Source of the DNA: Lysobacter enzymogenes
GTDB lineage: Bacteria > Pseudomonadota > Gammaproteobacteria > Xanthomonadales > Xanthomonadaceae
DNA: 64,000 nucleotides
Reading direction: 5' to 3'
Assembly: GCF_017355525.1 (NCBI RefSeq)
Contig: NZ_CP067395.1
Location: 744,001 to 808,000, forward strand
Part shown: piece by piece, positions 16,267-25,344 of the stretch
How the letters are laid out: every line of letters begins with the position of its first letter
Position numbering within the stretch: the first letter of the stretch is position 1
The notes under the pieces: generated by a model
Database searches by the model: none
What the model was told of the DNA's origin: nothing
What the model saw: only the letters and a program-made list of their open reading frames with translations
Program-made: the position numbers and the translations under genes

Positions 16267-19200
16267 ATGCCGCTAGACGACTTCCATCCCGCCGTCGCCG
16301 CCTGGTTCCGCGGCGCGTTTCCGGCGCCGACCCGGGCGCAGGAACTGGCCTGGCCGAACATCCGCGCCGGGCGCAACACCCTGGTCGCCGCACCGACCGG
16401 TTCGGGCAAGACCCTGACCGCGTTCCTGGCCGCGATCGACGCGCTGGTGCGCGAAGGGCTCGAACACGGCCTGGGCGACGAAACCCAGGTGGTCTACGTC
16501 TCGCCGCTGAAGGCGCTGTCCAACGACATCCATCTGAACCTGGAAGCGCCGCTGGCCGGCATCGCCGAACAGTTGCGGCGAATGGGGCTGGCCGACCCGG
16601 GCATCCGCACCGCGGTGCGCACCGGCGACACCCCGGCCGGCGAGCGCACGGCGATGCGCAAGCGCCCGCCGCACATCCTGGTGACCACGCCCGAATCGCT
16701 GTACGTGCTGCTCGGCTCCGAATCGGGGCGGGCGATGCTGGCGACGGTGCGTTCGGTCATCGTCGACGAAATCCACGCGGTCGCCGACGACAAGCGCGGC
16801 AGCCACCTCAGCCTCAGCCTGGAGCGTTTGCGCGAACTGTGCGCGGCGCCGCCGGTGCGGATCGGCCTGTCGGCGACGCAGAAGCCGATCTACGCGGTCG
16901 CGCGCTTCCTGGTCGGCAGCGACGCGGTCGCCGCCGACGGCACGCCCGACTGCGCCATCGTCGACATCGGTTACGACAAACGCCGCGATCTGGCTCTGGA
17001 GCTGCCCGGCTCGCCGCTGAGCGCGGTGATGTCGCACGACCAGTGGGACGAGGTCTATGCGCGTCTGGCCGAACTGGTCGAGCAGCACCGCACGACCTTG
17101 GTGTTCGTCAACACCCGGCGCATGGCCGAGCGCGCGGCCAAACATCTGGCCGACAAGCTCGGCAAGGACGCGGTCGCCGCGCACCACGGCAGCCTGTCGC
17201 GCGAGCTGCGCCTGGACGCCGAACAGCGGCTCAAGCGCGGGCAACTGCGGGTGCTGGTGGCGACCGCGTCGCTGGAACTGGGCATCGACATCGGCGATGT
17301 CGATCTGGTCTGCCAACTCGGTTCGCCGCGCGCGATCGCCGCGTTCCTGCAACGCGTCGGCCGCGCCGGCCATCACGTCGGCGGCGTGCCCAAGGGCCGG
17401 CTGTTCCCGTCCACGCGCGAGGATCTGGTCGAATGCGCGGCGCTGCTCGACAGCGTGCGCCGCGGCGAACTCGACGCGCTGCGCATCCCGCCGGCGCCGC
17501 TGGACGTGCTGGCCCAGCAGATCGTCGCCGAGGCGGCGATGCGCGACTGCGGCGAGGACGAACTGTTCGCCTGCGTGCGCCGCGCCTGGCCTTACGCGCA
17601 ACTCGAACGCAAGCAATTCGACGAGATCGTGCGCATGCTCGGCGACGGCTTCACCACCCGGCGCGGGCCGCGCGCGGCGTACCTGCATCGCGACGCGGTG
17701 AACAAGCGGCTGCGCGCCCGGCGCGGCGCGCGCATGACCGCGGTGATGTCGGGCGGCACCATTCCCGACACCGGCGACTACGCGGTGGTGCTGGAGCCCG
17801 AGGCGCAGATCATCGGCAGCGTCAACGAGGATTTCGCGGTCGAAAGCCTCGGCGGCGACGTGTTCCAGCTCGGCAACGCCAGCTACCGCATCCTGCGGGT
17901 GGAGCCGGGCAAGGTGCGGGTCGAGGACGCGCAAGGCCAGCCGCCGAACATCCCGTTCTGGCTCGGCGAAGCGCCGGGACGCACGGACGAACTCTCGCAC
18001 AGCGTCTCGCGCCTGCGCGCGGCCGCGGACGCGGCGTTCGCGCGCGCCGCCGACAGCGCCGGCGCGGCGCGCCTGCTCGCCGACGAGTTCGCGCTGGATT
18101 CCGCCAGCGCGCTGCAACTGGCCGATTATCTCGGCCGCACCCGCCATGCGCTGGGCTTGGTGCCGACCCAGGAAACCCTGGTGTTCGAACGTTTCTTCGA
18201 CGAATCCGGCGGCACCCAGCTGGTCATCCATTCGCCCTACGGCAGCCGCATCAACAAGGCCTGGGGGCTGGCGCTGCGCAAGCGCTTCTGCCGCAAGTTC
18301 AACTTCGAACTGCAGGCGGCCGCGACCGAGGACGCGATCGTGCTGTCGCTGTCGACCAGCCACAGCTTCCCGCTCGAAGACGTGGCGCGCTACCTGCATT
18401 CGGCCTCGGCGCTGGACGTGCTGACCCAGGCCTTGCTCGACGCGCCGCTGTTCGGCGCGCGCTGGCGCTGGGTCGCGACCACCGCGCTGGCGTTGCCGCG
18501 CTTCGTCGGCGGCAAGAAGGTCGCGCCGCAGTTGCAGCGGATGAAAAGCGAGGATCTGCTGGCGACCGTGTTTCCCGATCAGGTCGCCTGCGCCGAGAAT
18601 CTGGCCGGCGAGCGCGAGGTGCCCGATCATCCGCTGGTCGCGCAGACCTTGCACGATTGCCTTTACGAAGCGATGGACAGCGAAGGCTGGCTGCGCATGC
18701 TGCGGCGGCTGGAGGCCGGCGAGATCCGCGTGCTCGGCCGCGACGTCACCGGCCCGTCGCCGATCGCCGCCGAAGCGCTCAGCGCCAAGCCTTACGCCTT
18801 CCTCGACGATGCGCCGATCGAAGAACGCCGCACCCAGGCGGTGATGGCACGGCGCCACGGCGATGCCGACAGCGCCGACGATCTGGGCCGGCTCGACCCG
18901 CAGGCGATCGCGGCGGTGCGCGAGGAAGCTTGGCCGGAAGTGCGCGACGCCGACGAAATGCACGAAGCGCTGATGGGCCTGGGTTTCGTCGCTGTGGGCG
19001 AGGCGCAAGCGCATGCCTGGGACGGTTGGTTGCAGGCGCTGGCCGAAGCCGGACGCGCCACCGCGCTGCGCCTGCGCGAAGGCGATGCGGCGCCTGCGTG
19101 GTGGGTCGCGACCGAAAACCTGCCGCAAGCGCGGGCGTTGTTCCCGCAAGCGCAGGCGCAGCCGGCGGTGACGGTGCCGGCGGAGTACGCGCAGGCGCAA

Positions 19201-20694
19201 TGGAGCGAAGAAGCCGCGCTGATCGACGTGCTGCGCTCGCGCCTGACCGCGCTCGGCCCGACCACGGCCGCGGTCCTCGCCGCCGACGCGCAGCGCGAAC
19301 CGGGCGAAGTGGAACTAGCCCTGCTGCGCCTGGAGTCCGAAGGCTACGTCATGCGCGGCCGTTTCGAACCCGACAGCCTGCTCGGCGGCGACGAACAATG
19401 GTGCGAGCGCCATCTGCTCGCGCGCATCCACCGCTACACGGTCGGGCGCCTGCGCCGCGAGATCGAACCGGTGGCGCCGCGCGACTACGCGCGTTTCCTG
19501 TTCGACTGGCAGAAGCTCGCGCGCCCCGCGCGCATGAGCGGGCCGCAGGCGCTGCGCGCGGTGCTCGAACAGCTCGAAGGCTTCGAAGCGCCGGCCTCGG
19601 TGTGGGAGAGCGAACTGCTGCCGGCGCGCATCGGCGACTACGAATCCGGCTGGCTCGACGAACTGTGCGCGGCCGGTCGGGTGACCTGGGCGCGGCTGCG
19701 CCCGCACAACCTCGCCGCCGGCGCCGAGCCGGCGCCGCCGCAGGGCGTGCCGAGCGTGCGCCAGACCCCGATCGTGCTGCTGCCGCGGCGCGCGCTGGCG
19801 GATTGGCAATGGGCCGCGGGCCGCAACGCCGATCCCGCGCCGGTGTCCTCGCGCGCGCAACGCGTGCTCGACGCGCTGGCCGCGCGCGGCGCCTCGTTCT
19901 TCGACGAACTCGAACGCTCCGCGCACCTGCTGCGCACCGAACTGGAGGAAGCGCTCGGCGAACTGGTGGTGCGCGGCCGCATCACCTGCGACAGCTACGC
20001 CGGCCTGCGCGCGCTGCTGGTGCCGCCGTCCAAGCGCGCCAGCAGCCACGGCCAGCGCCGCCGCCGGGCGATGCTGACCGACCTGCAGGACGCCGGGCGC
20101 TGGTCGCTGACGCGGCCGGAGCAAGCGCCCACGCCAGCCGGCGCGGCGCAAACCGACGCTGCGCAGGCGGCCGAATCGCTCGAACACATCGCCTGGCGCC
20201 TGCTGGAACGCTACGGCGTGGTGTTCTGGCGGCTGATCCAGCGCGAGGCGGCGTGGCTGCCGCCGTGGCGCGACCTGTTGCGGGTCTATCGGCGCCTGGA
20301 AGCGCGCGGCGAAATCCGCGGCGGCCGCTTCGTCAGCGGCATGGCCGGCGAACAGTACGCATTGCCCGACGCGGTCGCCGCGCTGCGCCAGGTGCGCCAG
20401 CGCGAACACGACGGCGAAGTGCTGTGCGTGTCCGCGGCCGATCCGCTGAACCTGACCGGCAGCGTGCTCGCCGGCGCCAAGGTGCCGCGCATTCCCGGCG
20501 CGCGCATCGCCTTCCGCGACGGCGTCGCGGTCGCGAGCCTGCTGGCGGGGCAGGTGGAGTGGATCGAAACGCTGCCGGCCGATGCGCAGCGCGAGGTCCA
20601 GCGCTTGCTGTTGCGGCGTCCCGACAGCGTCGCTGCGGCGGCGGACTCGCGCATCGACGAAGTCATGCGCAATCTCGGCCTCGGCGCGCGCTGA
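16267..20694 (+). CDS. lhr: Large ATP-dependent DNA helicase Lhr
   Basis: Superfamily 2 helicase of 1475 residues, in the range of the long bacterial Lhr proteins of about 1500. Start 16267 ([18 protein letters not shown]) is where the family pattern begins; ATG 16204 would add 21 residues and neither has a clear ribosome binding site. Motif Q/I reads [20 protein letters not shown] near residue 40, the DEIH box VIVDEIHAV near 165, and [20 protein letters not shown] and QRVGRAGHH near 335-370. The C-terminal 600 residues are the Lhr-specific winged-helix and barrel extensions. Role: 3'-to-5' unwinding in DNA repair. It stands alone. Confidence 0.95.
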   Translation: MPLDDFHPAVAAWFRGAFPAPTRAQELAWPNIRAGRNTLVAAPTGSGKTLTAFLAAIDALVREGLEHGLGDETQVVYVSPLKALSNDIHLNLEAPLAGIAEQLRRMGLADPGIRTAVRTGDTPAGERTAMRKRPPHILVTTPESLYVLLGSESGRAMLATVRSVIVDEIHAVADDKRGSHLSLSLERLRELCAAPPVRIGLSATQKPIYAVARFLVGSDAVAADGTPDCAIVDIGYDKRRDLALELPGSPLSAVMSHDQWDEVYARLAELVEQHRTTLVFVNTRRMAERAAKHLADKLGKDAVAAHHGSLSRELRLDAEQRLKRGQLRVLVATASLELGIDIGDVDLVCQLGSPRAIAAFLQRVGRAGHHVGGVPKGRLFPSTREDLVECAALLDSVRRGELDALRIPPAPLDVLAQQIVAEAAMRDCGEDELFACVRRAWPYAQLERKQFDEIVRMLGDGFTTRRGPRAAYLHRDAVNKRLRARRGARMTAVMSGGTIPDTGDYAVVLEPEAQIIGSVNEDFAVESLGGDVFQLGNASYRILRVEPGKVRVEDAQGQPPNIPFWLGEAPGRTDELSHSVSRLRAAADAAFARAADSAGAARLLADEFALDSASALQLADYLGRTRHALGLVPTQETLVFERFFDESGGTQLVIHSPYGSRINKAWGLALRKRFCRKFNFELQAAATEDAIVLSLSTSHSFPLEDVARYLHSASALDVLTQALLDAPLFGARWRWVATTALALPRFVGGKKVAPQLQRMKSEDLLATVFPDQVACAENLAGEREVPDHPLVAQTLHDCLYEAMDSEGWLRMLRRLEAGEIRVLGRDVTGPSPIAAEALSAKPYAFLDDAPIEERRTQAVMARRHGDADSADDLGRLDPQAIAAVREEAWPEVRDADEMHEALMGLGFVAVGEAQAHAWDGWLQALAEAGRATALRLREGDAAPAWWVATENLPQARALFPQAQAQPAVTVPAEYAQAQWSEEAALIDVLRSRLTALGPTTAAVLAADAQREPGEVELALLRLESEGYVMRGRFEPDSLLGGDEQWCERHLLARIHRYTVGRLRREIEPVAPRDYARFLFDWQKLARPARMSGPQALRAVLEQLEGFEAPASVWESELLPARIGDYESGWLDELCAAGRVTWARLRPHNLAAGAEPAPPQGVPSVRQTPIVLLPRRALADWQWAAGRNADPAPVSSRAQRVLDALAARGASFFDELERSAHLLRTELEEALGELVVRGRITCDSYAGLRALLVPPSKRASSHGQRRRRAMLTDLQDAGRWSLTRPEQAPTPAGAAQTDAAQAAESLEHIAWRLLERYGVVFWRLIQREAAWLPPWRDLLRVYRRLEARGEIRGGRFVSGMAGEQYALPDAVAALRQVRQREHDGEVLCVSAADPLNLTGSVLAGAKVPRIPGARIAFRDGVAVASLLAGQVEWIETLPADAQREVQRLLLRRPDSVAAAADSRIDEVMRNLGLGAR

Positions 20695-21066
20695 ATCGGA
20701 CGGCGCGCGGCGCTGAGCGGTTCAGCGCAAAAGCGCGACGCAGTTCCGACGAAACGAAAAATAACGTAAATCCGGATGCGCGCGGCGTGCGCAATCGCGC
20801 GCCGCATCGCCGTTTGTCGCATTCGCGTTCGAACACGCGTCGCGCATGTTCGCGCGAAACTGAACCCGAAAAAAATGCATCGGCGCCGCGTCGACGCGAT
20901 CTTCGCGCCGAGCGGTGGCATGGTTGCCCGCGGGGGCCGTGAACGAGCGAATGCGCCAACCTGCACGTCTCGCCTACGAGACTTGCGATTTGATCGTTGC
21001 GCCGCATCCGCATCCTGCCACTGCGCGCCGGGTCGGTCCGTGCGCTGCAGCCTTCGAGGAAACGCA
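20695..21066. other. Gene-free stretch after lhr
   Basis: These 372 bp contain a locally AT-richer patch (20750-20775, CGAAACGAAAAATAACGTAA) and a run CCCGAAAAAAATGC near 20870, which may be promoter material for the 21067 gene. I see no supported coding frame, RNA gene or repeat. Confidence 0.4.
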
Positions 21067-21429
21067 ATGCGCCTGGACACCCCGCATAGCCCGCCGACCG
21101 CCCGCACCGCCGCCGCGAACGCGGACCGCGCGCCGAGCCGGTCGTCGCCCGACGCGCTCGACCTGGACTCGGAACTGAGCTACTGGCGCGCGCATTACCG
21201 CTTGCTGTTCGGCCGGCCCGGCCTGCGTTTCAGCGATTACGAGCCGGCGGTCAAGCTCGGCCTCGACGCGTACATGCGCGGCCAGATCGAAGACCGGCCG
21301 CTGGCGGAAGCCGAATTGCGCGACCGCTACCGTCGCGTACACGGCGCCTCGCGTCTGGACTGGAACGACGCGCGCGCGGTCGCCGCCGCGGCTTGCGAGC
21401 GCCTGCAACGCGAGCGCGGCCCGCGATGA
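21067..21429 (+). CDS. Hypothetical protein, 120 residues
   Basis: I do not recognise a family. ATG 21067 follows GAGGAAACGCA, a reasonable ribosome binding site. The N-terminal 30 residues are Ser/Ala/Pro-rich and look disordered. The rest is probably helical and charged (DLDSELSYWRAHYRLLFGRP, and a DYEPAVKLGLDAYMRG stretch). There is no signal peptide or membrane segment. It overlaps the following membrane protein gene by ATGA, so the two are probably co-expressed. Confidence 0.75.
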   Translation: MRLDTPHSPPTARTAAANADRAPSRSSPDALDLDSELSYWRAHYRLLFGRPGLRFSDYEPAVKLGLDAYMRGQIEDRPLAEAELRDRYRRVHGASRLDWNDARAVAAAACERLQRERGPR

Positions 21430-21893
21430 ACCTGGTGCGCCGCAGTTTCGAGCGCGGCGCCAAGGCCGCCGCGCGCTTCACCGGCCATCCGCTGTGCTTC
21501 GGCCTGGCGGTGGCGGTGGTGCTGGCCTGGGTGGTGTCGGGGCCGGTGTTCGGCTACAGCGACACTTGGCAGTTGGTCATCAACACCGGCACCACCATCG
21601 TCACCTTCCTGATGGTGTTCCTGATCCAGAACTCGCAGAACCGCGATTCCGCCGCGGTGCAGATCAAGCTCGACGAGTTGATCCGCGCGACCCGCGCGGC
21701 CGAGAACGCCTTGCTGGATCTGGAAGAACTCGACGAGGACGCGCTGGAGCGCTTCCGCAAGCGCTACGAAGATCTGGCGTGCAAGGCGCGCGACGAGGCT
21801 AAGCGGCGCGGCGGCGGCAAGCGCCATAGCTTTCGCGGCGAGGAACCGCGCGATGAGGCCTCGCGCGGCGAGGCAGCCGACGCCGACCGTTGA
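21426..21893 (+). CDS. Low-affinity iron permease-family small membrane protein
   Basis: Membrane protein of 155 residues resembling the low-affinity iron permease family (PF04120). Two helices lie at about residues 20-40 (HPLCFGLAVAVVLAWVVSGP) and 48-67 (WQLVINTGTTIVTFLMVFLI), followed by the family segment QNSQNRDSAAVQIKLDELIR. The C-terminal half is charged and probably a cytoplasmic coiled coil. Although named after fungal Fet4, an iron transport role is unproven in bacteria. ATG 21426 lies inside the stop of the preceding gene. Confidence 0.85.
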   Translation: MNLVRRSFERGAKAAARFTGHPLCFGLAVAVVLAWVVSGPVFGYSDTWQLVINTGTTIVTFLMVFLIQNSQNRDSAAVQIKLDELIRATRAAENALLDLEELDEDALERFRKRYEDLACKARDEAKRRGGGKRHSFRGEEPRDEASRGEAADADR

Positions 21894-22211
21894 CGCCTGC
21901 AGTTTCTTGGGAGGGCCTGCGCCCGACGCCTTGCCGGATTACGGTGATCCGCGCGAGGCGTCGGGCCGCAAGGCCGCGCGCATTCGCGCCTGTCGCCCGC
22001 GCCGGCCGTGACGCCGCGCGCATGAATCCGCCACTCGGCCTTAACGCCACGGTCCTCGGCGCTTAACCGCGTCGCCGTTAGCGTGGACACCGACAACGCG
22101 ATGCGCCATTCGCGCCGTCCGTCGCCGAACACCGCCCACTGCGGCTTCGCCGACGACGCGATCGATCCACGCGGCCCGCCCCACGCGGTTCGCCCCAACG
22201 GAGATTCGAGC
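21894..22211. other. Gene-free stretch with an inverted repeat
   Basis: These 318 bp hold a spaced 11-bp inverted repeat, GCCCGACGCCT at 21921-21931 and its complement at 21956-21966, preceded by TTGGGAGGGCC, resembling a second REP class. The remaining sequence up to the 22212 gene is probably promoter and leader. An open frame from 22083 is the in-frame extension of the next gene, not a separate gene. Confidence 0.45.
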
Positions 22212-22394
22212 ATGTCACGCGGCGACAAGTCGTCCTACACCGACAAGCAGAAACGTCAGGCCGAACACATCGAGGAAAGCTATCGCAAGGAAGGCGTGCC
22301 GAAGCAGGAAGCCGAAGAACGCGCCTGGCGCACCGTCAACAAACAGGATCACGGCGGCAAGAAATCGGGATCCGGACGCAAGGACTCTCACTGA
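22212..22394 (+). CDS. Small hydrophilic stress-type protein (plasmid-stabilisation-like annotation)
   Basis: Soluble protein of 60 residues, very rich in Lys, Glu and Gly. ATG 22212 (MSRGDKSSYTDKQKRQAEHI) follows GGAG at 8 bp, which decides it over the upstream ATG 22083. The pattern YTDKQKRQAEHI...EGVPKQEAEERAWRTVNK with a GGKKSGSGR tail matches a widespread small family often labelled plasmid stabilisation protein in pseudomonads and xanthomonads. No toxin-antitoxin partner is beside it, so that label may be misleading; stress-related function is inference. Confidence 0.82.
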   Translation: MSRGDKSSYTDKQKRQAEHIEESYRKEGVPKQEAEERAWRTVNKQDHGGKKSGSGRKDSH

Positions 22395-22457
22395 GTCGTA
22401 CCGACCATCGCAGCCGACCGGCTGTTCCGTAATCGTGCTCTTTCAGGAGACTGCCCC

Positions 22458-22817
22458 ATGAAAACCATCTTCATCGCCACCGCTGCGCTGGGTCTGGCCT
22501 TCGCTTCCGGCGCTTACGCGCAATCGGCAGGCACCCGCGCCGACGCGGCCCAGGATCCGGCGGCTGCTACCGCCAACGCCGACTCGAAGCAGCCGGTCAG
22601 CGACACCTGGATCACCACCAAGGTCAAGACCGAATTGATGGCCACCAGCGGCGTGCCCGGCACCGACATCAAGGTCGAGACCGTCAACGGCGTGGTCAAG
22701 CTCAGCGGCAGCGTCGACAAGACCCAGGCCGACAAGGCCGCGTCGATCGCGCGCAATATCGACGGCGTCAAGAAAGTCGACACCAGCGGCCTGATGGCGT
22801 CGCATTCGCGCAAGTGA
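22458..22817 (+). CDS. Periplasmic BON-domain protein (OsmY-like)
   Basis: Exported protein of 119 residues. The ATG follows AGGAGACTGCCCC. A signal peptide (MKTIFIATAALGLAFASGAYA) is followed by a short linker and one BON domain from about residue 48: DTWITTKVKTELMATSGVPG, IKVETVNGVVKLSGSV, and a final ARNIDGVKKVD stretch. BON domains bind membranes or polymers; OsmY, with two BON domains, is induced by osmotic stress. This protein has one. It lies 63 bp after the preceding small gene. Confidence 0.9.
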   Translation: MKTIFIATAALGLAFASGAYAQSAGTRADAAQDPAAATANADSKQPVSDTWITTKVKTELMATSGVPGTDIKVETVNGVVKLSGSVDKTQADKAASIARNIDGVKKVDTSGLMASHSRK

Positions 22818-22917
22818 GCCGGGCGTCGCGCGGGCAGGCGTTCGAAGCATGCCCGCGCGACGCAGCCGCGCCCGTGCCGCCGCGGCCTGGCGGCATCGTC
22901 TCAGTCCGGGAGGCTCC

Positions 22918-23220
22918 GTGACCCAGCTCGCCGACCGCATTTATCGCGACGCCGCCGACATCGATCGGCTGGCGGCTTTGATCGCGCAATTGCCCGACGA
23001 AGGTTTGATCGATCTGCAGCTGATCGATGGCAGCTGGCGCGCCGCGGTCGTGACGGTGCGCCCGAGCTTGCAGACCTTTCTCGACCCCGACGGCCGCGAA
23101 GGCGTCAACGCGGTGCTGCGGATCGACGACCCGGCCAGCGGGCGCAGCGATTATCTGTGGATCGATGAAATCGCGCGGGTTCGGCCGGTGCGGTCGGCGG
23201 AGCGAGGTTTCACCGATTGA
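22918..23220 (+). CDS. DUF3247 protein, Sm-like fold
   Basis: Small protein of 100 residues matching the Xanthomonadaceae DUF3247 family, for which a Sm-like structure was reported from Xanthomonas campestris (from memory). I chose GTG 22918 because GGGAGGCTCC precedes it and the frame upstream is an Arg/Ala-rich artefact. Landmarks are LADRIYRDAADIDRLAALIA, the beta-rich GLIDLQLIDGSWRAAVVTVR and YLWIDEIARVRPV. A nucleic-acid role is suggested by the fold only. Confidence 0.85.
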   Translation: MTQLADRIYRDAADIDRLAALIAQLPDEGLIDLQLIDGSWRAAVVTVRPSLQTFLDPDGREGVNAVLRIDDPASGRSDYLWIDEIARVRPVRSAERGFTD

Positions 23221-23297
23221 TGGCGGTGCGTTGAAGCGGTGAGAGCCGCGGCTTGGAGGCTTCGCTCGTGGCGCGGGTTTCGTCGTGGTTCTGTTGG

Positions 23298-23326
23298 CGC
23301 GGTCGCGACTCGCGTCGCTCCTACAG
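23298..23326. repeat. Single REP element
   Basis: One inverted copy of the REP (GCGGTCGCGACTCGCGTCGC then TCCTACAG) with no partner nearby, between the DUF3247 gene and the Cys-rich gene. Confidence 0.85.
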
Positions 23327-23387
23327 TCGGCCAGCCGCGCCAAACGGTATCCATACACTATCGCGCTATAAGCGCAGGAGCGACCCC

Positions 23388-23621
23388 ATGCCGACCTGCG
23401 ATGTCTGCGGCAACGACTACGATAAAGCCTTCACCGTTTCCATGCCCGACCGTTCCGGCACCTTCGACTCGTTCGAATGCGCCATCCATGCGCTGGCGCC
23501 GCGCTGCGGCCACTGCGACTGCCGCATCGTCGGGCATGGCGTCGAGAACGACGGGCACTACTATTGCTGTGCGCATTGCGCCGAACACAGCGGCGTGCGC
23601 GGCGTGCGCGATCGGATCTGA
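23388..23621 (+). CDS. Small Cys/His-rich metallothionein-like zinc protein
   Basis: Protein of 77 residues with 10 cysteines in knuckle-like pairs: CDVCGN at the start, C in the SFECAIHALAP segment, CGHCDCRIVGHG, and CCAHCAEHSG near the end. This layout resembles proteins annotated as prokaryotic metallothionein-like in this group. The ATG at 23388 follows GCAGGAGCGACCCC, a strong ribosome binding site. Probable role is zinc binding, with structural rather than catalytic function; this is inference. Confidence 0.82.
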   Translation: MPTCDVCGNDYDKAFTVSMPDRSGTFDSFECAIHALAPRCGHCDCRIVGHGVENDGHYYCCAHCAEHSGVRGVRDRI

Positions 23622-23760
23622 GTTCTTGGGAGCGGCGTCTCCTGCAGATCGCGCCGTTCGTCGCTCCGGTCGTGAGCGAACGTGAACCAGGTCGCAGCGG
23701 TGCGCGATCCTGACGCGGCGTGCACACCGCGCTCGCAAAGGCTGGGGGATGATCGGGCCC

Positions 23761-24390
23761 ATGTCCTTCTTGCGCAGCCGAGAACCCGACCGTCCCGCCG
23801 GCGCCAGCGAGGGCCGCTGCTACTTGTACGTGCTGCCTTGCGCGTACGAAGACCTGCTCAAGATCGGCCACTCGCGCAACCCGCTGCAACGCGCGCAATC
23901 GCTGCAACCGCGCTATTTCGAATTCTTCGATCTCGACCGCGCCTTCGCCGTGGAACTGGACAAGGTGCGCGAGGCGCGCACGCTCGAACAGGCGCTGCAC
24001 CTGCGCTTGCGCGAGCACAACGCGCCGGCGCCGCTGACCGTGCGCGAGCAGGCGGCCGGGCTCGGCGAGTGGTATCGCGGCGCGTACGCGCAGCTGCAAG
24101 ACGAAGCGGAGCGCTGGCGGGCCGACGGGCACGCCGTGCACCGGCCGCTGTCGGCCTGGCTGGCGCGCGAACTGGCGGCGCAGGGCGATGCCTTGTACGC
24201 GCGCGCCGAAGAACTGCTGGCGCAATTGCAGGGCGACACCAGCCTGCTCGACGACCCCGGGCTGGCGCCGCTGCGGCGCAACCTGCTCGATACGCTCGAC
24301 GCGCATCGCGCGCTGACTCCCGATCTCGACCGGCACCTGCCGGCCAGTCTGCTCGACTGGTACCGCGGCGCCGGCCGCACCGTTCCCTAG
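23761..24390 (+). CDS. GIY-YIG / T5orf172-like nuclease-fold protein
   Basis: Protein of 209 residues. The N-terminal 90 residues read CYLYVLPCAYEDLLKIGHSR then NPLQRAQSLQ, with R in the loop and ARTLEQALHLRLREHN, matching the T5orf172/GIY-YIG nuclease-like fold. The YVL and KIGHS pair replaces the canonical GIY and YIG. The C-terminal half is helical and of unknown function. I prefer ATG 23761 because GGGGGAT is about 7 bp upstream; ATG 23749 is too close to it. No phage or restriction genes are nearby. Confidence 0.78.
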   Translation: MSFLRSREPDRPAGASEGRCYLYVLPCAYEDLLKIGHSRNPLQRAQSLQPRYFEFFDLDRAFAVELDKVREARTLEQALHLRLREHNAPAPLTVREQAAGLGEWYRGAYAQLQDEAERWRADGHAVHRPLSAWLARELAAQGDALYARAEELLAQLQGDTSLLDDPGLAPLRRNLLDTLDAHRALTPDLDRHLPASLLDWYRGAGRTVP

Positions 24391-24412
24391 GCCCAACGCT
24401 CAGGAGTGCACC

Positions 24413-24598
24413 ATGACCAAACTCGACAAACCGCTGCGGCGCGAACTGGAGATCGACGGCAAGGCCTACACGCTGACCGTCGATCCCGATGGACTCAAGC
24501 TGACCGAGAAAGGCCGGCGCAACGGCGTGGAACTGCGCTGGGCGGCGCTGGCCGCCGGCGACGACGCCGCGCCGGCGCAATCGCCCGGCCAAGCGTAA
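24413..24598 (+). CDS. Small conserved-looking hypothetical protein, 61 residues
   Basis: I do not recognise a family. CAGGAGTGCACC precedes the ATG, and it lies 22 bp after the GIY-YIG-like gene, so it is probably co-transcribed. The core reads RRELEIDGKAYTLTVDPDGL then KLTEKGRRNGVELRW, a beta-hairpin-like pattern. The last 15 residues are Ala/Pro/Gln-rich. No signal peptide or membrane segment. Confidence 0.75.
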   Translation: MTKLDKPLRRELEIDGKAYTLTVDPDGLKLTEKGRRNGVELRWAALAAGDDAAPAQSPGQA

Positions 24599-24612
24599 GT
24601 TCGTGTCTCCCC

Positions 24613-24709
24613 TGTAGGAGCGGCGCGAGCCGCGACCGCGACAACGCAACTACGACGCAAGTTTCGGCGCAGTTGCGTTGTCGCGGTCGCGGCTCGCGCC
24701 GCTCCTACA
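24613..24709. repeat. REP doublet, reaching into the alkB stop codon
   Basis: A forward copy (TGTAGGAGCGGCGCGAGCCG then CGACCGCG) and an almost exact inverted copy form a 97-bp palindrome with a 30-40 bp centre. Its right end overlaps the alkB stop codon at 24705-24707 (TAG read from CTGTAGGAG on the minus strand). Confidence 0.9.
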
Positions 24710-25292
24710 GGGAGCTACCGCGCCTTACCCGAAACGCCGCGCTGATGCGCGGATCGACCACGCCGGGATCCTTCGGAATGCCGTGATCGTAGCGGTACTG
24801 CGAGGCATGGCTCATCACCAGCAGGCTGCCGGCCTCCAGTTCGATATGCCAGGTCGCGTGCGGTGCGCGCTTGGCGCGGACGGTCATGCGCCGGCTGGCG
24901 CCGAGCGAGAGCACGGCGATCGGTTGGCCTGGCGCCAGGTCGTGCAGCTTGTCGTTGTGCGGCGCGACGCTGTCGCGGCCGTCGCGGTACAGATTCAGGC
25001 CGACGCTGTCGAACGGCGCGCCTAGGGTCTCGCCGACCCGCGCGGCGGCGGCTTGCAGCAGCGGCGGCAGTTCGTCGCGGCCGATGCGGTACCGCGCGAC
25101 CCGGCGCGGCACTTCGACCAGACGCTCGTACATCAGCCGCTGCTCGGAATTCCACGCGGCGTGCTCCCACAACTCGGCGAATAGCCGCTCGCAGAACTCG
25201 GGCGCGAACACGCCCGGCAGGTAACGCACGCCGCCCTCGGCGTCGAGGATCGGTTGCTGCGGTTGAGCGGCGAACAGCGAGGTCTGATGCAT
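24705..25292 (-). CDS. alkB: AlkB-type alpha-ketoglutarate dioxygenase
   Basis: Fe(II)/2-oxoglutarate dioxygenase of 195 residues predicted to repair alkylated bases (1-methyladenine, 3-methylcytosine) by oxidative demethylation. The iron triad is visible as PHNDKLH (H112, D114) and YDHGIPK (H170). The 2-oxoglutarate-binding arginines lie in PRISAAFR (R182, R188), and NLYRDGRDSVAPHND is a typical AlkB segment. Length is typical of the short AlkB homologues in Xanthomonadaceae. It is minus-strand, 52 bp downstream of the Fsr-like exporter. Confidence 0.93.
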   Translation of the reverse strand: MHQTSLFAAQPQQPILDAEGGVRYLPGVFAPEFCERLFAELWEHAAWNSEQRLMYERLVEVPRRVARYRIGRDELPPLLQAAAARVGETLGAPFDSVGLNLYRDGRDSVAPHNDKLHDLAPGQPIAVLSLGASRRMTVRAKRAPHATWHIELEAGSLLVMSHASQYRYDHGIPKDPGVVDPRISAAFRVRRGSSL

Positions 25293-25344
25293 CCGCGCAG
25301 GCTACGCCGGCGCGGTCTCAGTCTGCGAGACCGCGCCGCGCGGC

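Noticed and set aside
13736..16276. 846-codon open frame antisense to copA (and similar long antisense frames at 16839-20942, 45997-48894, 48891-53084, 35894-38047)
   Set aside because: High GC removes stop codons from alternate frames. The translations are Arg/Ala/Gly-rich with no motifs, while the opposite strand carries clear genes.
13065..16409. Apparent fusion of cueR with an upstream 1100-codon reading frame
   Set aside because: The upstream portion is out of frame with copA and is Arg-rich nonsense; cueR has its own ribosome binding site at 13538.
22083..22211. N-terminal extension of the 60-residue stress protein from ATG 22083
   Set aside because: The extension is His/Arg/Pro-rich and the GGAG site is just before ATG 22212, where family similarity begins.
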